The notes under the pieces are model-generated. The model did not search any database, was not told where the DNA came from, and was given only the letters and a program-made list of their open reading frames with translations. A stretch of DNA of 5,320 nucleotides from Candidatus Eiseniibacteriota bacterium (GTDB lineage Bacteria > Eisenbacteria > RBG-16-71-46 > JAGVPR01), in the NCBI GenBank assembly GCA_020052115.1, contig JAGVPR010000038.1, positions 1 through 5,320 on the forward strand, read 5' to 3'. The stretch's first letter is position 1; every line of letters starts with the position of its first letter. A program made the position numbers and the translations under genes. Below, one piece after another: positions 1 to 5,320 of this stretch.

Positions 1-12
1 CTCTTCCGATCT
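1..12. other. Illumina adapter remnant at contig end
   Basis: The first 12 bases, CTCTTCCGATCT, are exactly the 3' end of the standard Illumina TruSeq-type adapter; on the minus strand they read AGATCGGAAGAG, the usual read-through sequence. The match lies at the very edge of the window, where untrimmed adapter is expected. These bases are almost certainly not genomic. They add three false residues (D-R-K) and a partial codon to the truncated kinase on the minus strand. Confidence 0.93.
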
Positions 13-2030
13 GCCTGGCGGATGCCGTCGGCGAGGCTCTCCGCCACCTCGGCTTCGGGCGCGGACCGGTCGGCGAGCCGGCGGGCGAGGCTCTTCGCCA
101 TGCAGGAAAGGCCCGTCAGCTCCTGGCCCACGCTGTCGTGAAGATCGCGGCTGATTCGCTGCTGCTCGACGGCGGCGGCGTCGAGCGCCTCCCGCTCCAG
201 GAGCTTCCGCTCCGTGATCGGGACAACGACCTCCAGCGCGCTCGTCACGTTTCCATTCGCATCGCGGATCGGCGTCGCGACGATCTGCGCCCAGATCTCC
301 TTCCCGGCGGCATCCGTCCCGCGCTGTTCGTGGAGGACCTGCTCCGAGCCGGTCTCGAAAATCGTTCGCACGCCGCACCCCGGACAGACCGCATCGCGGC
401 CGTTGTACGTCTCGTAGCAGACTTTCCCTTCCGTCTCCCCGTACATCCGACGCAGCACGTCATTCGCCCAGACCGTGCGGTACTCCTTCGAGATGATCGC
501 GATGCCGGCGCCCACGTGCCGCGTCACCAGCTCCAGCCTGTCGCGGGCTTCGCGAATCTCCTGTTCGGATCTCACGCGCTCGGTGATGTCGCGTGTCGTG
601 ACGACGAAGGCCGGGCGGTCCTCCCATGCGATCTTGGCGGTGGCGAGCCGGAACCAGCGGTATCCGCCGCTCGGGACGAGGATCCGGATTTCGTACTCGG
701 ACGGAGCGGGCAGGCCGGCAAGACGGTCCGTGTGATACTTCCAGGCTCTCTCCCGGTCATCGGGGTGCACCGCCGAGAGAAGGGACAAGGACGAGCGCTG
801 GTCGGAGGAGTATCCGAGTGCTTCACGCGCGTTCCGGTTCATCAAGCGAACCGCGCCGTCCTGTATGACCAGGATTCCCTCGGTCGTGTTCTCGACGACG
901 GCCCGGTACTTCTCCTCCGAGATGCGGAGCGCTTCCCGGGCGCGGATGCGCGCGATGGATCCGCCGATTTGCGAGGCGATCAGGTCGAACTGATTGCGCG
1001 CGTCCTCCGGGAAATCCTCGATCGAGCGTGAGGAGAAGCAGAGGCCCGCGAAGACCTGCTCGTCGTGCCGGATCGGGACGACCGCCAGCGCGCGAAGGCC
1101 CTCGCTGAGGAGCATCTCGTCGGTGCGTTCCGCGAGCTCGGAGTACGGGCCATGAAGGGGTCTCCCTTCTCGGAGCAGGCGTGTCTGAAAGGCGTCGGCG
1201 TCGAAGTGAGAGATGGTGCTCGCGAACTCGGAAGAAATCCCATCGTGGGCGACCAGATCAATCCCGCCGGAGCACGGATCCTCTAGGTACAGGGCGCAGA
1301 AATCCACGCCGGCGATCCGGCGCGCGTGCGCGAAGACGATTCGAGCGGCCTCTGTCATGGTCGCGACCGATCCCAGAGCGATCATCAGATCCCGGTGCAG
1401 CCGCAGGGCCGCCGCGGAATTCTCGTGCTCCCCGACTTCCTTTCTGAGCGCCTCATTGAGGCGCGAGAGTTCCTCCGTCCTCAGCCGGACCTGCTGCTCC
1501 AGTTCCTGGTGCGCATGGGTCAGCGCAGCCTCGGCTTCTCGGGGCGCCGTGACATCCTGGGCCGCCCCGAGGATCTGGACGACGAGTCCGTTGGTTCCTC
1601 GCCGGAACGGCACGCCCAAGGCGCGATACCATCTCCAAGTCCCGTCCGAGTGCCGGACCCTGAACTCCGTCTCGAGTACTTCGCTGTCGGCAGCCATCCT
1701 GAACTTCACGAGCGCCTGCGTCTGCCGTTCCCGATCGTCCGGATGGAGAAGCTCGGTGAAGAGCGCGCTTCCGATGCCGATGGTTGACTGGGGGGGGCGC
1801 CCGGAGATCCGCTCCCAGAACGGGCTGAGATAGACGATCCTCATGTCCGTGATGTCCATGACGTACACGGCGAGCGGGAGAGAGTCGGCGACCTGGGCGA
1901 TGGAGGGTGAGCTTCCTGTCCGTGGGGTCAGCTCCTCCACGATTCTCCGGAGGTCGGACTCCGGACTCGTGGGGTCCCTGTCCTGGGCTCGCTCGCTCAG
2001 GTTGTTGCGAGGTTCGTCGTCAGTCGGCAC
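1..2030 (-). CDS. Multi-PAS/GAF sensor histidine kinase (HisKA_3, NarL-type partner), 3'-truncated
   Basis: I translated the minus strand from a GTG at 2030 and found one open frame of 676 codons to the left edge. AGGAG lies 5 nt upstream. Domains by residue: PAS with a PAC-like tail about 42-165 (HPDDR, then D-G-T-W-R-W-Y); a charged, probably coiled-coil linker 165-205; GAF about 208-362; PAS about 370-486 (second HPDDR, ending DITER); PAS about 495-608 with a Cys motif; HisKA_3 dimerisation/phosphoacceptor region from about 620. The H-box is R-I-S-R-D-L-H-D-S-V-G-Q-E, with the phosphoacceptor probably His631. This form is typical of NarX/DesK-class kinases that phosphorylate LuxR/NarL-type response regulators. 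No signal peptide or membrane segment is visible, so it is probably cytosolic. The HATPase_c domain would lie beyond the left edge. The last codons come from adapter sequence. The cognate regulator is not in view and the ligand cannot be told. Confidence 0.93.
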   Translation of the reverse strand, partial: MPTDDEPRNNLSERAQDRDPTSPESDLRRIVEELTPRTGSSPSIAQVADSLPLAVYVMDITDMRIVYLSPFWERISGRPPQSTIGIGSALFTELLHPDDRERQTQALVKFRMAADSEVLETEFRVRHSDGTWRWYRALGVPFRRGTNGLVVQILGAAQDVTAPREAEAALTHAHQELEQQVRLRTEELSRLNEALRKEVGEHENSAAALRLHRDLMIALGSVATMTEAARIVFAHARRIAGVDFCALYLEDPCSGGIDLVAHDGISSEFASTISHFDADAFQTRLLREGRPLHGPYSELAERTDEMLLSEGLRALAVVPIRHDEQVFAGLCFSSRSIEDFPEDARNQFDLIASQIGGSIARIRAREALRISEEKYRAVVENTTEGILVIQDGAVRLMNRNAREALGYSSDQRSSLSLLSAVHPDDRERAWKYHTDRLAGLPAPSEYEIRILVPSGGYRWFRLATAKIAWEDRPAFVVTTRDITERVRSEQEIREARDRLELVTRHVGAGIAIISKEYRTVWANDVLRRMYGETEGKVCYETYNGRDAVCPGCGVRTIFETGSEQVLHEQRGTDAAGKEIWAQIVATPIRDANGNVTSALEVVVPITERKLLEREALDAAAVEQQRISRDLHDSVGQELTGLSCMAKSLARRLADRSAPEAEVAESLADGIRQADRK

Positions 2031-2035
2031 GATGG

Positions 2036-2040
2036 CTCCT
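2036..2040 (-). promoter_or_regulatory. Ribosome binding site fixing the kinase GTG start
   Basis: On the minus strand AGGAG is followed by the 5-nt spacer CCATC and then GTG. The frame stays open further upstream to another GTG at 2093, with an in-frame TAG just beyond it, but that GTG has no comparable SD. The start at 2030 is therefore preferred. Confidence 0.75.
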
Positions 2041-2101
2041 GCAGCGCGCTCACGATGGCTTCGATCAATCCCGGACTCTGCCTCTCGGTGCACGGAGGTC
2101 T

Positions 2102-2130
2102 ATCTTAGCAGGCCGACCGGCCGCTGGTAA
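2102..2130 (-). promoter_or_regulatory. Predicted sigma70-type promoter of the kinase gene
   Basis: On the minus strand, TTACCA (2130-2125, 4/6 to TTGACA) is followed after 17 bp by TAAGAT (2107-2102). The -10 is preceded by TG plus one base, giving an extended -10. Transcription would begin near 2095, leaving a leader of about 65 nt before the GTG at 2030. Read by eye, not scored against a background. Confidence 0.5.
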
Positions 2131-2131
2131 C

Positions 2132-2146
2132 TCAGGGAATCCCTGA
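2132..2146. repeat. 15-bp palindrome next to kinase promoter (candidate operator)
   Basis: TCAGGGA and TCCCTGA form perfect 7-bp arms around a single central A. The site lies one base upstream of the predicted kinase -35 (2125-2130), where a dimeric regulator could act on the promoter. The regulator is unknown, and the site could also be chance. Confidence 0.4.
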
Positions 2147-2430
2147 TGTCGGAATGGGAGTTCTCTGGGTATGCGATTAGAGGGTCGCCCGATACGAGCG
2201 GAATCCCCGAGGAGTTAAGCTGACCGATGCGAGTGTCGTGGGGTTGGGCCGACGAAGCGACCGTCCTGCTCTCGTATCGCGCGTTCTACCGATACTCCCG
2301 GCGCCGATTGTTCATTCTCTCCCCCAGTGCCCACGGCACTCGCGAGTCGCTTGCCGCCACGCGGCGGAGTCGCCCGCCTTCCTGTAGACCCTCGCAAGTC
2401 AAACCTCAAGAGTCACCTCAGGCACTCCGA

Positions 2431-2460
2431 TTGAGGCAGAGAGCGCGTTCCTGGTAGAAT
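2431..2460 (+). promoter_or_regulatory. Predicted sigma70-type promoter of the carbamoyltransferase operon
   Basis: TTGAGG (2431-2436; first four bases match consensus) and TAGAAT (2455-2460; 5/6 to TATAAT) are separated by 18 bp. TGG directly before TAGAAT gives an extended -10. Transcription would start near 2467, giving a leader of about 42 nt. CCTCAA at 2404-2409 is a perfect inverted copy of the -35 hexamer. Confidence 0.6.
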
Positions 2461-2508
2461 CACAACCACTTGCCGTCCCGACCAGCATCCGTCAACCGGT
2501 GGCGTGAA

Positions 2509-4323
2509 ATGAACATCTTGGGCATATCCGCTTTCTATCACGACAGCGCGGCCTGCCTCGTCCGCGACGGGGAGATCGTGGCCGCGGCCCAGGAGGAGCG
2601 GTTTACCCGGAAAAAGCACGACTACCGGTTCCCCGGCCATGCAGCCGCGTATTGCCTGCGTGAGGGCGGGATCGGGGTTGACGGCATAGACTACGTGGCT
2701 TTCTACGACAAGCCGCTGCTCAAGTTCGAGCGTCTTCTCTCGACCTACCAGGCGACCGTTCCGGCCGGCTTCAAGTCATTCCTGATGGCGATGCCGCTCT
2801 GGCTGCGTCAGAAGCTCTTCCTGCCGTCCCTCATCCGGGAGGAACTCGGCTACGAGAAGGAAGTGCTCTTCACCGAGCACCACGAATCGCATGCCGCGAG
2901 CGCCTTCTATCCATCCCCGTTTCGCGAGGCCGCCATTCTTACCATGGATGGGGTGGGGGAGTGGACGACGACGAGCTATGGTGTCGGCCGCGACGCTGCG
3001 ATCGAGCTTCTCGCCGAGATACGTTTCCCGCACTCGCTGGGGCTGCTCTATTCGGCATTCACGTACTTCACCGGCTTCAAGGTGAATTCCGGTGAATATA
3101 AGGTGATGGGACTGGCACCCTACGGCGAGCCGAAGTACGTGGACGCAATTCTCAGCGAGCTGATGGATCTCAAGCAGGACGGTTCCTTCCGCATGAACAT
3201 GAAGTACTTCAACTACTGCGCCGGGCTCACGATGACGAACGGGCGCTTCTCCAAGCTCTTCGGCGGCCCGCCGCGCGAGCCGGAATCGCCGCTCACGCAG
3301 CGCGAGATGGACTTGGCCGCCTCGGTGCAGGTGGTGACCGAGGAGGTCATGGTGCGGATGGCGCGGCACGTGAGGCGCGAGACCGGGATGCGGCACCTCT
3401 GCCTGGCGGGGGGCGTCGCCCTGAACTGCGTCGGCAATGGCCGCATCCTGCGCGAGCGGATCTTCGATGATCTGTGGATCCAGCCGGCGGCGGGGGATGC
3501 GGGCGGCGCCCTGGGGGCCGCGCTCCAGGTGTGGCACGGGTTCCTTGAGAAGCCGCGCGCGGTGAAAGCGCGCGATGCGCAGCAAGGCTCTTACCTGGGG
3601 CCGAGCTTCAGCGAAACGGAGATCCAGGCCTTCCTCGACCAGTACGGATATCCGTACGAGCGCCTCGATTCGTCGAAACGTTCGAGTCGCGTGGCCGAAC
3701 TGATCGAGAAGGAGAAGGTGATCGGCTGGTTCGACGGGCGGATGGAGTTCGGGCCGCGCGCCCTGGGAAGCCGCAGCATCATCGGGGACGCGCGCTCGCA
3801 GAAGATGCAGTCGGTGATGAACCTCAAGATCAAGTACCGCGAGTCGTTTCGTCCCTTTGCCCCCAGCGTGCTGGAGGACAAGGTCTCCGACGTCTTCGAG
3901 ATTGATCGTCCGAGTCCTTACATGCTGCTGGTCGCCTCGGTGCGCCCGGAGCGGCGGATCGCGATGACGGAGGAGCAGCAGAGGCTCTGGGGAATCGAGA
4001 AGCTCAACGTTGCGCGCTCCGACATTCCCGCGATCACGCACGTGGACTACTCGGCCAGGCTCCAGACGGTGTCGCGGGAAGAGAGCCCCGGGTACTACGA
4101 CATGATCCATGCGTTCTACGAGCGCACGGGGTGCCCCGTCATCATCAACACGTCGTTCAATGTGCGCGGCGAGCCGATCGTGTGCACACCCCAGGATGCC
4201 TATCTGTGCTTCATGCGCACCGAGATGGACTACCTCGTCCTCGGCTCGTTCCTTCTCGACAAGACGAAGCAGCCGAAGCTCGAGAACGATCTGGATTGGC
4301 GAAAGGTCTATGAGCTGGACTGA
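2509..4323 (+). CDS. Carbamoyltransferase (NodU/CmcH/TobZ family)
   Basis: The product has 604 residues, a usual length for the family. By homology it makes carbamoyl-adenylate from carbamoyl phosphate and ATP and transfers the carbamoyl group to a hydroxyl of a sugar, antibiotic or other metabolite. The N-terminal Kae1-like (ASKHA-fold) part opens with M-N-I-L-G-I-S-A-F-Y-H-D-S-A and carries EERFTRKKHD (29-38), H124-H-E-S-H128 with D147 as a likely metal site, EYKVMGLAPYG (196-206), LAGGVALN (299-306) and PAAGDAGGALGAAL (326-339). The C-terminal domain, from about 393, carries GRMEFGPRALGSR (410-422), FRPFAPSVL (447-455) and NTSFNVRGEPIV (547-558). All hallmark motifs are intact. The frame extends to a TTG at 2470, but ATG 2509 matches the conserved N-terminus and 2470 lies about at the predicted transcription start; the SD is weak (GGTGG). 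It is the first gene of a tight operon with two small membrane proteins. The substrate cannot be read from sequence. A closely related homologue is SxtI of saxitoxin clusters. Confidence 0.95.
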   Translation: MNILGISAFYHDSAACLVRDGEIVAAAQEERFTRKKHDYRFPGHAAAYCLREGGIGVDGIDYVAFYDKPLLKFERLLSTYQATVPAGFKSFLMAMPLWLRQKLFLPSLIREELGYEKEVLFTEHHESHAASAFYPSPFREAAILTMDGVGEWTTTSYGVGRDAAIELLAEIRFPHSLGLLYSAFTYFTGFKVNSGEYKVMGLAPYGEPKYVDAILSELMDLKQDGSFRMNMKYFNYCAGLTMTNGRFSKLFGGPPREPESPLTQREMDLAASVQVVTEEVMVRMARHVRRETGMRHLCLAGGVALNCVGNGRILRERIFDDLWIQPAAGDAGGALGAALQVWHGFLEKPRAVKARDAQQGSYLGPSFSETEIQAFLDQYGYPYERLDSSKRSSRVAELIEKEKVIGWFDGRMEFGPRALGSRSIIGDARSQKMQSVMNLKIKYRESFRPFAPSVLEDKVSDVFEIDRPSPYMLLVASVRPERRIAMTEEQQRLWGIEKLNVARSDIPAITHVDYSARLQTVSREESPGYYDMIHAFYERTGCPVIINTSFNVRGEPIVCTPQDAYLCFMRTEMDYLVLGSFLLDKTKQPKLENDLDWRKVYELD

Positions 4324-4324
4324 A

Positions 4325-4723
4325 ATGACGCCGAAGGACCGGCGCGACATCCGGCAGTTCGGAACGGGAGTCGCGGTGATCCTCGCCGTGGTGATCGGGA
4401 TCCGCGCCCTGCGCCATCACGACCCGCACGTCGTGACCCTCGGAGCCATCGCTCTCGCGGCGGCCGCGCTGGCGTGGACCGTGCCGGTCGTCCTGCTCCC
4501 TCTCTTCCGACTCTGGATGCTGCTCGCGAGCGGACTTCTCTGGGTGAACACACGCATCCTTCTCGGGCTCGTCTTCTATGTCATGCTGACGCCTCTCGGG
4601 CTCGTGAGCCGCCTGTTCGGGCAAGATCCCCTGGAGCGGCGGTTCGATCGAAACGCCTCGACCTACTGGGCGCGCCGTGCGCCCCTTTCCAAGGACCCCG
4701 CGCGGTTCCGGCGCCAGTACTGA
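4325..4723 (+). CDS. SxtJ-family membrane protein
   Basis: The product has 132 residues, near the usual SxtJ size. A short basic N-terminus (TPKDRRDIRQFG) leads into hydrophobic segments at about 12-28 and 36-56, then a long one at 60-96 that could span once or twice. A charged cytosolic-type tail follows, with the S-T-Y-W-x-x-R signature (112-117) near its end. SxtJ proteins are small inner-membrane proteins of unknown biochemical function found beside carbamoyltransferases, as in saxitoxin clusters. The ATG lies 1 nt after the upstream stop (TGA-A-ATG), implying translational coupling. An in-frame ATG at 4310 would add five residues and overlap the upstream gene by 14 nt; its AAAGG is only 3 nt away, so the choice is open. 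Family call rests on size, topology, tail motif and position. Confidence 0.8.
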   Translation: MTPKDRRDIRQFGTGVAVILAVVIGIRALRHHDPHVVTLGAIALAAAALAWTVPVVLLPLFRLWMLLASGLLWVNTRILLGLVFYVMLTPLGLVSRLFGQDPLERRFDRNASTYWARRAPLSKDPARFRRQY

Positions 4724-4734
4724 GGCCGGCGGAG

Positions 4735-4740
4735 AAAGGA
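4735..4740 (+). promoter_or_regulatory. Ribosome binding site for the GTG start at 4750
   Basis: AAAGGA, within GGAGAAAGGA, lies 9 nt upstream of GTG 4750. No ATG occurs in a position that would give a plausible short protein, so this SD decides the start of the small gene. Confidence 0.6.
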
Positions 4741-4749
4741 ACGGCGCAC

Positions 4750-4923
4750 GTGGCGGCGCAGGTCTCTGAGCGGTTCGCGCTTCTCAAGGAAGTCTGGGGA
4801 TTCCTCAAAGTGAGGAAGAAGTGGTGGCTCGCCCCATTGTTCATGTTCCTCATCTTGATGGGGATCGTTCTCATCTTCGCCGAGGGCTCCGCGATCGCGC
4901 CGTTCATCTACGCGATCTTCTGA
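4750..4923 (+). CDS. DUF5989-family small membrane protein
   Basis: The product has 57 residues starting at GTG. It has an amphipathic, basic N-terminus (LLKEVWGFLKVRKKWW, 11-26), one hydrophobic span at about 27-46 and a conserved-looking end (GSAIAPFIYAIF, 46-57). The KVRKKWW block at the membrane edge and the G-S-A-x-A-P-F-I-Y-x-x-F C-terminus are what I associate with DUF5989, a family usually found just downstream of carbamoyltransferase and SxtJ-type genes. The positive-inside rule puts the N-terminus in the cytosol. It follows the SxtJ-type gene by 26 nt, so it is probably cotranscribed. Its function is not known; a role as a partner or anchor of the carbamoyltransferase is inference from linkage. 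Confidence 0.85.
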   Translation: MAAQVSERFALLKEVWGFLKVRKKWWLAPLFMFLILMGIVLIFAEGSAIAPFIYAIF

Positions 4924-4929
4924 CGGAGC

Positions 4930-4965
4930 GGCCGCGCCGGGGCTCGTGACGCAACCGGCGCGGCC
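4930..4965 (+). terminator. GC-rich stem-loop after the operon (possible terminator)
   Basis: GGCCGCGCCGG (4930-4940) pairs perfectly with CCGGCGCGGCC (4955-4965) around a 14-nt loop, starting 6 nt after the stop codon at 4923. No T-tract follows, so it is not a canonical intrinsic terminator. It may end or protect the operon mRNA in a GC-rich host. Confidence 0.5.
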
Positions 4966-4990
4966 CCCGAGGCCGCCTTCACGCGCGTCC

Positions 4991-5020
4991 CTCACGCTTC
5001 GCGGCCCGCCGTGCTAGCAT
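4991..5020 (+). promoter_or_regulatory. Possible promoter of the TatA-family gene
   Basis: TGCTAGCAT (5012-5020) fits an extended -10 (TG-C-TAGCAT). The -35 is poor: the best candidate is CTCACG at 4991-4996 with an 18-bp spacer. Position, between the stem-loop and the SD, is suitable. Confidence 0.4.
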
Positions 5021-5035
5021 CAGGGGCGGATTCGC

Positions 5036-5040
5036 GGAGG
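5036..5040 (+). promoter_or_regulatory. Strong ribosome binding site of the TatA-family gene
   Basis: GGAGG followed by the 5-nt spacer CCCCC precedes ATG 5046. This fixes the start and agrees with the conserved M-F-G-I-G N-terminus. Confidence 0.8.
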
Positions 5041-5045
5041 CCCCC

Positions 5046-5320
5046 ATGTTCGGGATCGGACCACAAGAGACGTTCGTCATCCTCCTTCTCATCCTGCTTC
5101 TATTCGGCGCAGATCGCATTCCCGAGGTCGCCCGGTCCATCGGGAAGGGGCTTCGCGAGTTTCGCAAGGCCGCGAACGAGTTCCAGCGCGCCATCGAGTT
5201 CGATGAGGCGGCGCCCAGGCGCCCTTTGGGCGGCGCGTCCAGCACGGTCCCTCCGCGTCCCGCCATGGAAGCCGTGGAAGCGCCGGCGCTGCCGCCCGCT
5301 CCCAAGCCGGTAGCAGCGAC
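5046..5320 (+). CDS. Twin-arginine translocase TatA/TatB-family subunit, truncated by right edge
   Basis: Ninety-one codons are visible. The N-terminus M-F-G-I-G-P-Q-E leads into one short membrane span (about 8-20), the hinge F20-G21, then an amphipathic helix (I-P-E-V-A-R-S-I-G-K-G-L-R-E-F-R-K, 25-41). This is the classic TatA architecture: oligomers in the inner membrane help move folded proteins with twin-arginine signals, together with TatC. F20-G21 matches the essential TatA hinge, while Glu8 is at the position where TatB has a conserved Glu. After about residue 55 the chain turns into a Pro/Ala-rich tail, usual for TatA/B and probably disordered. It has its own SD and likely promoter, and a stem-loop separates it from the upstream operon. 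The frame is open at 5320, so the end is unseen. TatA is preferred over TatB because of FG, but they cannot be separated safely. Confidence 0.88.
   Translation, partial: MFGIGPQETFVILLLILLLFGADRIPEVARSIGKGLREFRKAANEFQRAIEFDEAAPRRPLGGASSTVPPRPAMEAVEAPALPPAPKPVAA

Larger units (their letters stand above)
2031..2508. other. Divergent intergenic region, no convincing gene
   Basis: This 478-bp stretch separates the leftward kinase from the rightward carbamoyltransferase operon. It holds a promoter for each (2102-2130 minus, 2431-2460 plus), the palindrome at 2132-2146, a perfect 6-bp stem with 3-nt loop at 2326-2340 (AGTGCC/GGCACT), an overlapping 10-bp palindrome ACTCGCGAGT at 2338-2347, and related 9-mers CGATACGAG (2190), CGATGCGAG (2225) and the inverse CTCGTATCG (2271). 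Short open frames of 64 to 79 codons exist on both strands, but their products are low-complexity, Arg/Ser/Pro-rich and match nothing I recognise. I saw no tRNA or known riboswitch fold. Confidence 0.6.

Noticed and set aside
138..1031. Plus-strand open frame of 297 codons
   Set aside because: It is antisense to the kinase GAF, PAS and HisKA_3 domains, which are clearly recognisable on the minus strand; the plus-strand product is Arg/Asp-rich with no recognisable domain.
2031..2093. Upstream in-frame GTG at 2093 as kinase start
   Set aside because: It lacks a good SD and would sit only about 2 nt from the predicted transcription start; GTG 2030 has AGGAG at ideal spacing.
2326..2347. Stem-loop AGTGCC/GGCACT and overlapping palindrome as a terminator
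   Set aside because: Both neighbouring genes point away from it, so no transcript would need to end here, and no T-tract follows on either strand.
2215..2409. 64-codon minus-strand frame in the intergenic region
   Set aside because: No recognisable domain, low-complexity composition, no convincing ribosome site.
2227..2457. 76-codon plus-strand frame in the intergenic region, with GAGGAG 11 nt upstream
   Set aside because: The SD spacing is long, the product is Arg/Ser-rich without recognisable features, and the frame runs through the operon promoter at 2431-2460.
2470..2508. TTG at 2470 as start of the carbamoyltransferase
   Set aside because: It would add 13 non-conserved residues before the family's usual M-N-I-L-G-I-S start, and it lies about at the predicted transcription start, leaving no room for a ribosome site.
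2776..4350. Long minus-strand open frame of 524 codons opposite the carbamoyltransferase
   Set aside because: It lies antisense to a gene with all family motifs intact, and its Arg/His/Leu-rich product is typical of the mirror of GC-rich coding DNA.

Overview
The window is GC-rich, tightly packed bacterial DNA with Gram-negative-type genes: a cytoplasmic multi-PAS sensor kinase, a sugar/antibiotic-type carbamoyltransferase, two small membrane proteins and a Tat translocase subunit. SD-type ribosome sites, GTG starts and sigma70-like promoters with TGn extended -10 elements are visible. No marker gene fixes the lineage. Composition and gene types would suit an uncultured GC-rich phylum or a deltaproteobacterial-type lineage, but that is a guess. 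The first 12 bases are the end of the standard Illumina adapter, so the left edge is very probably the end of a draft or metagenomic contig.

Layout: (1) 1-2030, minus strand: a 3'-truncated sensor histidine kinase (PAS-GAF-PAS-PAS-HisKA_3), read continuously over 676 codons from a GTG with a good SD. (2) 2031-2508: a 478-bp divergent intergenic region with a promoter for each flanking transcript, a 15-bp palindrome next to the kinase -35, and other small inverted repeats. (3) 2509-4923, plus strand: a compact three-gene operon of a NodU/CmcH/TobZ-type carbamoyltransferase, an SxtJ-type membrane protein starting 1 nt after its stop, and a 57-residue DUF5989-type single-pass membrane protein. 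(4) 4924-5045: an 11-bp GC stem-loop, then a possible promoter and a strong SD. (5) 5046-5320, plus strand: a TatA-family protein cut by the right edge.

The kinase lacks membrane segments and probably senses a cytosolic signal through its PAS and GAF domains; its response regulator is not in view. The carbamoyltransferase should transfer carbamoyl from carbamoyl phosphate, via carbamoyl-adenylate, to a hydroxyl of a small molecule or sugar. Its tight linkage to two small membrane proteins suggests the reaction is coupled to the membrane, for example modification of a lipid-linked glycan or exported metabolite. That part is inference. The triad is the most interesting item here: the same kind of grouping is known from saxitoxin clusters (sxtI next to sxtJ/sxtK), and the roles of the small partners are not established.
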